From Candidatus Poribacteria bacterium (GTDB taxonomy: Bacteria; Poribacteria; WGA-4E; WGA-3G), in assembly GCA_028818995.1 (NCBI GenBank), contig JAPPMR010001005.1, positions 1-6,651 on the forward strand: 6,651 nt of DNA. Reading direction: 5' to 3'. A program made the translations under genes and the position numbers. A model generated the notes under the pieces. The model worked only from the letters and a program-made list of their open reading frames with translations, was not told the DNA's origin and searched no databases. Positions 1-6,651 of this stretch are shown piece by piece; the first letter of the stretch is position 1; each line of letters begins with the position of its first letter.

Positions 1-6
1 TATGCC

Positions 7-70
7 GTTCCTACGGAACTCAAGAGGGGAGGGACAACATTTTTCTATAAACATTGCGTCCCTACGGGAC
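7..70. repeat. Two copies of a short palindromic intergenic repeat, 51 bases apart
   Basis: Copy 1 (7-19) is GTTCC-TAC-GGAAC and copy 2 (58-70) is GTCCC-TAC-GGGAC: a 5-bp stem with a 3-base TAC loop in each. The similarity continues to the right, with 16 of 21 positions identical between 7-27 and 58-78. The third stem pair is T-A in copy 1 and C-G in copy 2, so both sides of the stem changed together and pairing is kept. Neither copy is followed directly by a T-run, so they do not look like intrinsic terminators. The 51-base spacing is a multiple of three, and the forward frame is open through both copies (1-87), reading V-P-T-E-L-K then V-P-T-G-L-K. I take that as a by-product of the repeat. 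The array may continue upstream of the window. Its function is unknown; a dispersed palindromic element or the tail of a tandem array is most likely. Confidence 0.6.
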
Positions 71-78
71 TAAAGAAA

Positions 79-160
79 TTACCGTAATATTTATTTAATC
101 TTCATGTAAACGCGCCAGCAATAATGAATCGAAATTGTAAAATCTACCATAGCTTAATCC
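79..160 (+). other. AT-rich leader upstream of the TPR gene, no clear promoter
   Basis: This stretch between the palindromic repeats and the Shine-Dalgarno sequence is rich in A and T, most of all at 76-110. Hexamers loosely like promoter elements occur (TAATAT at 85-90, TTGTAA at 135-140), but none is paired with a partner at proper spacing, so I do not call a promoter. An in-frame TAA at 155-157 closes the TPR frame upstream of its start. The gene's promoter may lie here in a form I cannot recognise, or further upstream. Confidence 0.4.
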
Positions 161-162
161 AA

Positions 163-168
163 AAGGAG
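163..168 (+). promoter_or_regulatory. Shine-Dalgarno ribosome binding site of the TPR gene
   Basis: AAGGAG at 163-168 is followed by a 7-base spacer and the ATG at 176. This is close to ideal spacing. Together with the in-frame stop at 155-157 it fixes the start codon. Confidence 0.85.
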
Positions 169-175
169 ACCTGCG

Positions 176-262
176 ATGTTTGGACGTGAAAAATACGCAA
201 TTGCTTTATGTGTGTTAAGTCTTTTATTTTCAACCCTACTGCTTTCACCAATCATTCTGGCA
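176..262 (+). other. Sec-type signal peptide (residues 1-29)
   Basis: The n-region MFGREK carries Arg4 and Lys6. A long hydrophobic core follows at about residues 7-28, rich in Leu, Ile, Ala and Ser. The likely signal peptidase I site is after Ile-Leu-Ala (27-29), before Gln30-Asp31, where the chain becomes polar. Cys12 lies inside the hydrophobic core and is preceded by Ala-Leu, so it is not a lipobox cysteine. If cleavage failed, the segment would act as an N-terminal membrane anchor. Either way the TPR body is placed outside the cytoplasm. No other stretch of the visible protein is hydrophobic enough to span a membrane. Confidence 0.85.
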
Positions 263-3200
263 CAAGACGGAATAAACGATGCCCAAATTATTGAACGTTA
301 CAAGTTAATGCTTAACCAAAAACCGAAAGAAGGTAGCACATTTGATCGGCTTTATCAGTTTTACCTTGAAGGTGATGGTTTAGAGTCGATGGTCACAGAT
401 TATCAGGTGGAAGCAGAAGCCAAACCTAATGATCCAAACATCCAACTCATATTAGGACATATCTATAAAAGACTCGGTAAGGATAAGGAAGCACTGACAG
501 CATATCAACGCGCAGTGGAACTCGATCCTGACAATTATTATGCCTATTTTGCACTCGGGCAACTACACGTGACGCTACGTCAACATGAAGACGCAATTCG
601 CGAATTAACCAAATCCGTCACCTTATCAGAGCAATCCCAAGCAGTGTCGCCTGAAGAATTAACCGCAATTTACAAGGCACTCGGACAAGCATATTTCAGT
701 CGAGATAAATTAGACGATGCAATACAGGCATGGGAAAAAATCTCCGAACTTGATCCAGAGAATGTGTTTGCACGCATTGAACTTGCCGACCTTTTCCGAG
801 AAAAAGAACTCTATTCACAAGCAATTGAACAACACCAAGCGATTATAGATACTAAAAAAGACGACCCGTATCGTAGATGTCTCAGCCTGCGCGAAATCGG
901 TAAAATACACGAAGATACAGGTGAGTATGATAAAGCGCGTGAACATTACGATAAGGCGTTGGACCTAACTGCCCCTGGTAATTGGCTTAGAAGAGACCTG
1001 CAACATCGAATCATTGCAATTTACTCAACGGACGCAAATTGGAAAGACCTAATTACATATTATCAAGGAAAACTTGAAACTGATCCCAACGATGTCGAAT
1101 TGCTCGGTTTACTTGCTGCAGCGTACATTGAAGATCAACAATTTGACGAAGGCACAGACACCTATAGGAAAGGATTGGAACTTGCACCAACAGATACCAG
1201 TCTCCGTCTAAGTCTTATTGCTGCGCTTCGCAACGCAGAAAAGTTTGAAGAGGCAGCAACTGAATACGAAGCACTCAGTGAACAGCAACCTGACGATTTC
1301 GGTATCTACCGAGAACTTGGAAAATTGTATCTGCAGCTTGAAAATGAAGACAAAGCAAAGGCAGTCTATCAAAAAATGATTGATCAAGATCCGCAGAATG
1401 CCAGCACACACCTTACGCTTGCGGAAATTTACACTGGACACGAATGGATGGAAGAAGCCGCCGCATCTTATCAAAAAGCAATCTCCCTCGCACCGCAAAA
1501 TCTTGATTACATTGAATACTTCGGTGAATTCTATTTCCGTCAAGCCAACCGTGAAAAGGCGATTGAGACGTGGAACCACATGGTTGCTGATGGCAAAAAC
1601 ACTCCTGAGAATTATGATCGGTTAGCGCGATTGTTAGAGGTAAAAAAGTTTCCCACTGAAGCAATTGACGCGAGTAAAAAAGCAGTGGAACTGATGCCTG
1701 ATGCATACCGTTTTCGTGAGGCTTTAGCAAAACGACTCATGAACAATAAACAATATGATGATGCGTTATTAGAATACACGGAAGCAATTAAACTTGCACC
1801 GAATGAATTTTTTGCGGAACAGATGGATGATCAACGAATTGAACTCTACCGCAAGCAAGGGACACTTGTTGAAAAGGTTGAAGATGTTGAAACACAACTT
1901 GAAAAACCCGGACTCTCTGATACCGACAAATTCACACAGTTAAAACGACTCGCAAAAATGTATCTAAAGTTAAGCAATACGACTTATGCCCTCGAAATCC
2001 TCTTGAAAGCCAAAGCTCTTCAACCGAATGACATAGATGTTAATCGTGAAACAGCAAACCTCTATACAAAACAAGGTAGACGAGACGAAGCGATTGTAAT
2101 TTACAAGCATTTAACCGAAATTGACAGCACAAATGCACGGGAATATCATGCGAATATTGCAAAAGCATATCTGAAAGGGATGGATTTTGAAGCTGCCATT
2201 GACGCTGCAAAGCAAGTAATTGCGCACAGTCCACGCAATCCTGAAGGACATCAGCTGCTTGCTGAAATTGCCAAACAGTCTACAAAATACGAAGAGGCAA
2301 TTGATAGTTATAAGCAGGCAATCAGACTACGACCTGAAGCAATTGACATCCGCATCGAACTTGCTGAGCTTTACAATCGTTCAGGGAACTCTCGGCAGGC
2401 AATCGCACAGTACTGGAGATGTTGGGAGTTAAGCGATAATATAAGTGACAAACTCAGTTTCATTAAACCGCTATCTGAAGCATATTATGACTTAGGCAGA
2501 CGAGGAGAACTTGAAGAAAAACTTAAGCAGATGGCAAAATCTAATACATCTGGTGTAGGAGCAGTTTTAGGTCTTGCACAAGTCTATCGACTTGAAGGCG
2601 ATCTTTCAAGCGCACGTTTCCAACTTGCACGTGCATTAGACAGACAACGCGAAAATGCTGAACTTTTATCTGAACTTGTTGACATAAGTTCAGACCTCGG
2701 CGATATGCAGGAAGCACTTACTTACCAACAGCGACTTGTAAAGGCAAATCCTGATCCAGTACATCAGCAAAAACTGGGCGAACTGTTATTTGATGCTGGG
2801 CGTGAGCAGGAAGCGATTCAAGCATGGTCTAAAGTACTTCACGCTAAAAACCAGACGCTTGAAGCTGAAGTCAAACTCGCAAAATTGCTGATTCGATACG
2901 GTTTGTTAGAGGAAGCACTTTTTGCATTGGATAGCGCCGCTGAAAAAATTTCAGGCAAAGATGCACATCTCGCACTATACCAAATCGGGGCAAAACTTGT
3001 TGAAATAAACGAAGCGGAAAGAGCAATTCCTCACTTTCAACGAATTTTAGCAATGCCAGAACCTGCTACCGATTCTACTGTGACTGCCACAACTAATAAC
3101 ACTACAACAAATGTCCCCACTTCCTACTACGGTCCCCCCGGACTCAACAGAAACAAACTGGCACTTGCATCGAATGTCCTAAATCGTCTTCAAAGACAGC

Positions 3201-6200
3201 CTTATGTTTATGTGAGCGGTCAGCCGTGGAAACCAAATAGTTTTGAAGAGGCACAAGTTGGTGCACTTGTTCAGTTGAAAATTATCATGGAAGAAGAGGA
3301 TAAAATAGAGGAGTTTGTTGCGCAATTTGAGAAAAATGCTGACGAGAATCCGAAAGATGTCCAGACACTTGAACAATTAGCACAGCTTTATGTCTTGACT
3401 GGAAACCGTGAGAAGTCCGAACAAATTACCGAAAGGTTAGTCGCTGCATCTCCAAATGATCCAGCGTATCAAGGTATGCAGTTGAATCTTCTCCAAACGC
3501 AGAAAAAACTCAATTATGATACGTTAATGAATCAACTTGAACTGATGACGTGGTTGACACCAGAAGATCGGCAATGGTATATGGCAGACTTTGCCAGAAG
3601 GTTTAGCTACCAAGAACAGAGAGAAGATGCAGAAAAACTATTAGACGATCTTGAAAAGATAAAAATAATTAACCCAAATGTCTTTACCATATTAGTTGAT
3701 ACTTTTGTACGGATGGGGAGAACAGACACGGCAGAGAAATTAATTGAGCAATTTTCGGCTACAACCCCCCAATTATCCCAACTGCATATCCGTATCAGTC
3801 AAACACTTGCTACGACATATCTTCGTAATGGAAAAGATGATAAAGCAGCAGCAATCTACTGGCAATATTTAGAACGCACGAAACCAAGCGTTACGAATCC
3901 GCGTCGGACTATGGCGCTTAGTACGTCTAATGCTTACTCCTACGGCGGTTACTCCCAGATTCAAGCGAATTTTCCAGCACCAACAACTTACTATACGCAA
4001 AACCGGTTGGAGTCTCTACAGCAATTTTTCAACCAGTTTTGGATAAACGATCAACAACAAGCACTGTATAATGTTTTACAGACACAGTTAGATGCTGCTG
4101 AAGGTAGAGACCGAATCTATCCTGCATTAGCGATGTGCTACTGTTATTGGTGGGAAAACAAACGCGAAACGGCATTGGAAATACTCTCTGGTCTGCAGCA
4201 GGAATTTGATGATGACCTTACACTTAAACTCAATACTGTTCTGGTCTCAATTCAGGCAGGTGAACATAAAGCAGCATTAGAACTCCTTCAGAATCTTGCT
4301 GATGCGGATCCAAGGAACCGTCGCCAATATTTCGACCTAACGTTACAAGTCGCAGTCCATGTAGGTGATACGATTATTGTCCGCGATTTGATCACAAAAG
4401 TACTGAATTCACCGAGTAGTGTCCGCGAACTTTTCCAGTTTTCGAAAAAACTTCAGGAGAACGGTCTGACGCAATACGCTATAGCTGTTGGAAAGAAAAC
4501 AGCGACCTTAGCGATGCGTGAACGTGACGCGAACTTCCTCGTGCAATTAAGCCAACACTTGGCTCAACTCGGTAGAGGACAAGATGCAGCGCGCATAGCC
4601 GCACGCGCCATACAATTCGCAAACCAACAAGACCGCTTTGGACGCACATTACAATCATATTATCTTCAACAAGCATCACGTCTCGCCAGTCGTTCCCCGT
4701 CTGTGTCTGGCGGAAACCGTGCAGCAAAGGTAATTGAAGCTGCTGAAAAAAATCCAAATTCATTTCAAGCGCAGCTAAGATTAGCGTCATACTACGAAGG
4801 AAGAAACCAGATACATAAGGCTTCATCAGCTTATGATGCAGCGCTCGCATTACGCCCCAAAGACAATTCTACCCGCATGCGATATGCGCAAATGCTACAA
4901 CGAAATAGCCAATCAAAGAATGCTGTAAAACAATACAGCATTCTCATGAAAGATAAAAAGAATATTCAAACTATATATTACAACTACTGGGAAATTGTCC
5001 GGACATTTACTGATGCCAGAGAAATAGATAAATTGGTCGCAATCGCAAAAGCAGCAATTGAGGAAGACAACCAATATTCTATGGGAAACGAATTCGCAAT
5101 GAGAGCTGCTCAAGAATGCGTTAGAAACAAATATCCAAAGGCTGCTGCTGAAATCTATGAAAAAATGATGGAATCTGGTAGGAGGGATGTCTATAACCAA
5201 TTAGCAGATGCTTATACAGCCGCTGGTCAACGCGAGAAGGCAATCCAACTCTTACGCGAGAAACTAAAAACAGAAAAAGGTGAATCAAAGGTTGGTATCT
5301 TGTTAAAGTTTGCAAAATTCGATGAAACGCAAGATGAAATTAAAACTTTAGTAACAGAGTACGACGAAGCAATCACCGATGAAAAAGTTGATCCATCAAC
5401 GCTTTATCTTGCCGCTGTTACGAAGATTGTGACAAAAGACTTAGAAGGCTCTGATCTAATTGTCAATAGACTCCTTGAAAACATCCCCTCACAGTCAAGG
5501 CTGCAATGGCTAAGTTCCTTAGCTAATACATACAGAGAAAAATTAGACCTTAATCGCGAAATCCGTATGCTTGAAGCTGCAACCCAGAAAGTTGACCCGC
5601 AGAATTCTTGGCAACTTTCAGATGTTTATATGAAACTTGGAACGGCATATTCTAAAAAAGGTGAAAAAGAAAAGTCAAAGAATGCTATCAAGAAAATGGG
5701 AACACTTCGACTTATGCGGCGTGGTATGCCACAATATTATGAAAAAGAGAGCATTGCACGAACTTATGTTCAACACGAATTGTGGGACGAAGCAGAAATC
5801 TTGTTAACCGAAGTAATCAACGATCTTTCAGCGCAACAGTATTATAAAGAACGTGCACAAGAACAACTTGTAACAATCCAACAGAGACGAGATGGTGTTA
5901 CAGGAAACCAAAAGTCAAACGTAAGGACAGGACGAGTTAATATTGGTGTGCAACGATCAATGGCACAACAACTCATGCGCCGTAATCAAATCCCTGAAGC
6001 CATAAAAATTTATGAGCAAATCACGAAAGTGATGCCAGAAGACCTTGAATCCCGCTCCCAACTCGCTAATCTCTATTCACGCCAAAATCAACATCAGAAG
6101 GCATTAGAAATTTGGAAGGCATTACTTGAAGCCGATCCTGAAAACACAAAATACCAAGATGGCATCATAGAGGCATATCAGAACACAGGAAAATCTGAGG

Positions 6201-6651
6201 AGGCAATAACGCTCGCGCTGAAATATATTCAGGACGAACCTGAAAACGGTCTTCATCACGCTCGCCTCGCGCATCTTTACGACAGCAAAGGACAACGTGA
6301 AGAAGCAATTGCATCCTACAAAAAAGCAATTGAACTCTCACCAGGAAATGCCGATATTTATGAGAAATTGGCGGTTCTCTATTTGCGTAGTAATCAGCTG
6401 GATGATGCAGAGAAAGCATTCAAAGAAGCACTTCAGTATGCTGCACAGACGCACCAACATCAGAATATTCAACGACAATTGATAGACATCTATCGTCGTC
6501 AAGGTAAACTTGAAGAATATCTAAAAGAAGTGGAAAATCAAGGGGCGCTTTCCTTTGATATGCTGAAGGAACTTGCACGCAACTATCAGAATCAGGGTAA
6601 GTTAGATGAAGCCGCTAAGACATATACAAAAGCACTTCAGGTTGCCCCTCA
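176..6651 (+). CDS. Giant exported tetratricopeptide repeat (TPR) protein, 3'-truncated by window end
   Basis: Seen: the frame runs 2158 codons without a stop to the window edge, so the protein is longer than 2158 residues. The ATG at 176 is the only plausible start: an in-frame TAA lies at 155-157, no other start codon falls between them, AAGGAG ends 7 bases upstream, and a signal peptide follows. Residues 1-29 are the signal peptide. From residue 88 onward there are repeated 34-residue helix pairs with the TPR pattern L-G/A-Y, then A, then a Y/F/W, A and P; examples are 88-121, 306-340, 409-442, 689-722 and 2025-2058. Low-complexity inserts lie near 961-989, 1236-1275, 1501-1514 and 1903-1923. 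Only six Cys are present and no enzyme motif is visible. Known: TPRs form superhelical protein-binding scaffolds. Inferred: a periplasmic or cell-surface assembly scaffold; the partner is unknown. The long block at 720-960 recalls large planctomycete or poribacterial TPR proteins (from memory). The TPR assignment is near certain, the function is not. Confidence 0.95.
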   Translation, partial: MFGREKYAIALCVLSLLFSTLLLSPIILAQDGINDAQIIERYKLMLNQKPKEGSTFDRLYQFYLEGDGLESMVTDYQVEAEAKPNDPNIQLILGHIYKRLGKDKEALTAYQRAVELDPDNYYAYFALGQLHVTLRQHEDAIRELTKSVTLSEQSQAVSPEELTAIYKALGQAYFSRDKLDDAIQAWEKISELDPENVFARIELADLFREKELYSQAIEQHQAIIDTKKDDPYRRCLSLREIGKIHEDTGEYDKAREHYDKALDLTAPGNWLRRDLQHRIIAIYSTDANWKDLITYYQGKLETDPNDVELLGLLAAAYIEDQQFDEGTDTYRKGLELAPTDTSLRLSLIAALRNAEKFEEAATEYEALSEQQPDDFGIYRELGKLYLQLENEDKAKAVYQKMIDQDPQNASTHLTLAEIYTGHEWMEEAAASYQKAISLAPQNLDYIEYFGEFYFRQANREKAIETWNHMVADGKNTPENYDRLARLLEVKKFPTEAIDASKKAVELMPDAYRFREALAKRLMNNKQYDDALLEYTEAIKLAPNEFFAEQMDDQRIELYRKQGTLVEKVEDVETQLEKPGLSDTDKFTQLKRLAKMYLKLSNTTYALEILLKAKALQPNDIDVNRETANLYTKQGRRDEAIVIYKHLTEIDSTNAREYHANIAKAYLKGMDFEAAIDAAKQVIAHSPRNPEGHQLLAEIAKQSTKYEEAIDSYKQAIRLRPEAIDIRIELAELYNRSGNSRQAIAQYWRCWELSDNISDKLSFIKPLSEAYYDLGRRGELEEKLKQMAKSNTSGVGAVLGLAQVYRLEGDLSSARFQLARALDRQRENAELLSELVDISSDLGDMQEALTYQQRLVKANPDPVHQQKLGELLFDAGREQEAIQAWSKVLHAKNQTLEAEVKLAKLLIRYGLLEEALFALDSAAEKISGKDAHLALYQIGAKLVEINEAERAIPHFQRILAMPEPATDSTVTATTNNTTTNVPTSYYGPPGLNRNKLALASNVLNRLQRQPYVYVSGQPWKPNSFEEAQVGALVQLKIIMEEEDKIEEFVAQFEKNADENPKDVQTLEQLAQLYVLTGNREKSEQITERLVAASPNDPAYQGMQLNLLQTQKKLNYDTLMNQLELMTWLTPEDRQWYMADFARRFSYQEQREDAEKLLDDLEKIKIINPNVFTILVDTFVRMGRTDTAEKLIEQFSATTPQLSQLHIRISQTLATTYLRNGKDDKAAAIYWQYLERTKPSVTNPRRTMALSTSNAYSYGGYSQIQANFPAPTTYYTQNRLESLQQFFNQFWINDQQQALYNVLQTQLDAAEGRDRIYPALAMCYCYWWENKRETALEILSGLQQEFDDDLTLKLNTVLVSIQAGEHKAALELLQNLADADPRNRRQYFDLTLQVAVHVGDTIIVRDLITKVLNSPSSVRELFQFSKKLQENGLTQYAIAVGKKTATLAMRERDANFLVQLSQHLAQLGRGQDAARIAARAIQFANQQDRFGRTLQSYYLQQASRLASRSPSVSGGNRAAKVIEAAEKNPNSFQAQLRLASYYEGRNQIHKASSAYDAALALRPKDNSTRMRYAQMLQRNSQSKNAVKQYSILMKDKKNIQTIYYNYWEIVRTFTDAREIDKLVAIAKAAIEEDNQYSMGNEFAMRAAQECVRNKYPKAAAEIYEKMMESGRRDVYNQLADAYTAAGQREKAIQLLREKLKTEKGESKVGILLKFAKFDETQDEIKTLVTEYDEAITDEKVDPSTLYLAAVTKIVTKDLEGSDLIVNRLLENIPSQSRLQWLSSLANTYREKLDLNREIRMLEAATQKVDPQNSWQLSDVYMKLGTAYSKKGEKEKSKNAIKKMGTLRLMRRGMPQYYEKESIARTYVQHELWDEAEILLTEVINDLSAQQYYKERAQEQLVTIQQRRDGVTGNQKSNVRTGRVNIGVQRSMAQQLMRRNQIPEAIKIYEQITKVMPEDLESRSQLANLYSRQNQHQKALEIWKALLEADPENTKYQDGIIEAYQNTGKSEEAITLALKYIQDEPENGLHHARLAHLYDSKGQREEAIASYKKAIELSPGNADIYEKLAVLYLRSNQLDDAEKAFKEALQYAAQTHQHQNIQRQLIDIYRRQGKLEEYLKEVENQGALSFDMLKELARNYQNQGKLDEAAKTYTKALQVAP
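437..3055 (+). other. N-terminal TPR solenoid (residues 88-960)
   Basis: About 24-26 consecutive helix pairs can be read here, mostly 33-36 residues apart. Clear units include 88-121, 122-155, 162-196, 197-230, 235-268, 272-305, 306-340, 341-374, 375-408, 409-442, 443-476, 478-510, 511-543, 585-619, 620-653, 654-688, 689-722, 723-753, 793-826, 827-859, 860-893, 894-928 and 929-962. The B helix usually begins with a D/E-E-A-I or similar, often encoded by GAAGCAATT, which gives the DNA a weak periodic signal. Residues 544-584 and 754-792 are longer, more divergent helix pairs. The Y-W-R-C-W-E-L segment at 746-752, followed by D-K-L and a longer helix, is a distinctive variant of the repeat. Confidence 0.85.
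3056..3142 (+). other. Thr/Asn-rich disordered insert 1 in the TPR protein (residues 961-989)
   Basis: Immediately after a TPR B helix (A-I-P-H-F-Q-R-I-L, 950-958) the chain changes to a Pro/Thr/Asn-rich stretch with T-T-N-N-T-T-T-N at 972-979, then S-Y-Y-G-P-P-G at 983-989. Helical sequence resumes with L-N-R-N-K-L-A-L at 990-997. It is probably a flexible loop or linker between two solenoid segments. The frame stays intact through it, so this is not a frameshift artefact. Confidence 0.7.
3881..4000 (+). other. Ser/Tyr/Pro-rich disordered insert 2 in the TPR protein (residues 1236-1275)
   Basis: A second insert follows a TPR B helix (A-A-I-Y-W-Q-Y-L-E, 1225-1233). It contains S-T-S-N-A-Y-S-Y-G-G-Y-S at 1249-1260 and P-A-P-T-T-Y-Y at 1267-1273, then helix resumes with Q-N-R-L-E-S-L (1275-1281). 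Its placement and composition mirror insert 1: a small polar run, a Tyr/Gly/Pro cluster, then a helix starting with an N-R/L pattern. Probably a loop or linker; its function is unknown. Confidence 0.7.
4001..5881 (+). other. Divergent helical-repeat middle region (residues 1276-1902)
   Basis: This part is predicted helical throughout, but its TPR signature is patchy. Recognisable units include about 1311-1345 (with C-Y-C-Y-W-W at 1321-1326), 1346-1380, 1450-1483, 1527-1561, 1562-1595, 1670-1700, 1812-1845 and 1854-1886. Other stretches, such as 1381-1449, 1600-1660 and 1700-1810, keep amphipathic helix patterns with few consensus residues. A short Ser/Arg/Gly-rich loop lies at 1501-1514. It could be degenerate TPRs or another alpha-solenoid type; only structure prediction would settle which. 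Confidence 0.6.
5882..5944 (+). other. Basic, Gly/Asn-rich linker in the TPR protein (residues 1903-1923)
   Basis: This 21-residue stretch has five Arg and one Lys, plus several Gly, Asn and Thr, with no acidic residue except Asp1906. It lies between the divergent middle region and the regular C-terminal TPR array, so it probably marks a domain boundary. No known motif is recognised. Confidence 0.5.
5948..6649 (+). other. Near-consensus TPR array continuing past the window (residues 1925-2158)
   Basis: Seven successive units follow with almost exact 34-residue spacing: about 1925-1956, 1957-1990, 1991-2024, 2025-2058, 2059-2092, 2095-2123 and 2124-2158. Units such as 2025-2058 (L-A-H-L-Y, then E-E-A-I-A-S-Y, A-I-E-L-S-P-G-N) match the TPR consensus very well. 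The last visible unit ends in A-L-Q-V-A-P, which normally closes one repeat, so further repeats or a C-terminal domain are expected beyond the window. Confidence 0.85.

Noticed and set aside
7..46. Possible intrinsic terminator of an upstream gene (palindrome plus the T-run at 40-44)
   Set aside because: The T-run begins 20 bases after the stem ends, the stem is only 5 bp, and the second palindrome has no T-run. The repeated-element reading explains both copies better.
7..70. CRISPR array
   Set aside because: There are only two short imperfect units with very short conserved cores, no repeat of typical CRISPR length, and no cas gene in the window.
85..160. Sigma-70-like promoter (TAATAT at 85-90, TTGTAA at 135-140)
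   Set aside because: Neither hexamer has a matching partner at 16-18 bases, and chance matches are frequent in AT-rich DNA.
176..262. Lipoprotein signal peptide using Cys12
   Set aside because: Cys12 sits early inside the hydrophobic core and is preceded by Ala-Leu rather than a small residue. The sequence fits a signal peptidase I site after Ala29 better.
1208..1579. Minus-strand open frame of 123 codons
   Set aside because: It lies wholly inside the well-supported TPR gene. It encodes a Cys/Phe-rich sequence with no recognisable domain, as expected for the complement of a TPR coding region.
1380..1625. Plus-strand open frames in other phases (also 2220-2432 and 6297-6482)
   Set aside because: These are out-of-phase readings of TPR codons. 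Their starts fall inside conserved repeat units, and no gene-like sequence results.
3056..3142. Frameshift or assembly error at the low-complexity insert
   Set aside because: TPR-like helices continue in the same frame on both sides, and the insert's composition is echoed at residues 1236-1275.
4479..4850. Minus-strand open frame of 123 codons, and a similar one at 4913-5200
   Set aside because: Both are antisense to the TPR frame and show no recognisable motif. The TPR frame continues uninterrupted across them.

Overview
This window is essentially one gene. After a 175-base leader, a single plus-strand reading frame opens at an ATG at 176 and stays open to the last base: 2158 complete codons with no stop. 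The gene is therefore truncated by the window edge and its C-terminus is not visible. The translation is a very large exported tetratricopeptide repeat (TPR) protein. It has an N-terminal signal peptide (residues 1-29), followed by an almost unbroken series of helix-turn-helix repeats, with roughly 35-45 recognisable units. No catalytic domain, metal site or second membrane segment is visible in the part present.

Layout: bases 1-78 hold two copies of a short palindromic repeat spaced 51 bases apart. Bases 79-160 are an AT-rich leader in which no convincing promoter can be seen. A strong Shine-Dalgarno sequence at 163-168 sits 7 bases before the start codon. Bases 176-262 encode the signal peptide. 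Bases 437-3055 encode a dense N-terminal TPR solenoid. Bases 3056-5944 encode a more divergent middle part, broken by Ser/Thr/Asn/Tyr-rich or basic low-complexity inserts. Bases 5948-6649 encode a second array of near-consensus TPRs that is still running when the window ends. All other open frames on either strand lie inside this gene and look like chance shadows of it.

Organism: a Gram-negative-type bacterium is likely, given the Shine-Dalgarno sequence, the signal peptide and a GC content near 40% on sampled lines. The giant exported TPR protein with Tyr-rich inserts, together with the intergenic palindromes containing CCTACGG, reminds me of uncultured Candidatus Poribacteria or Planctomycetes-like genomes. 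This is recollection and inference, not a database result. With no complete neighbouring gene in view, no operon or pathway can be assigned. The protein is most plausibly an exported scaffold for protein-protein contacts.
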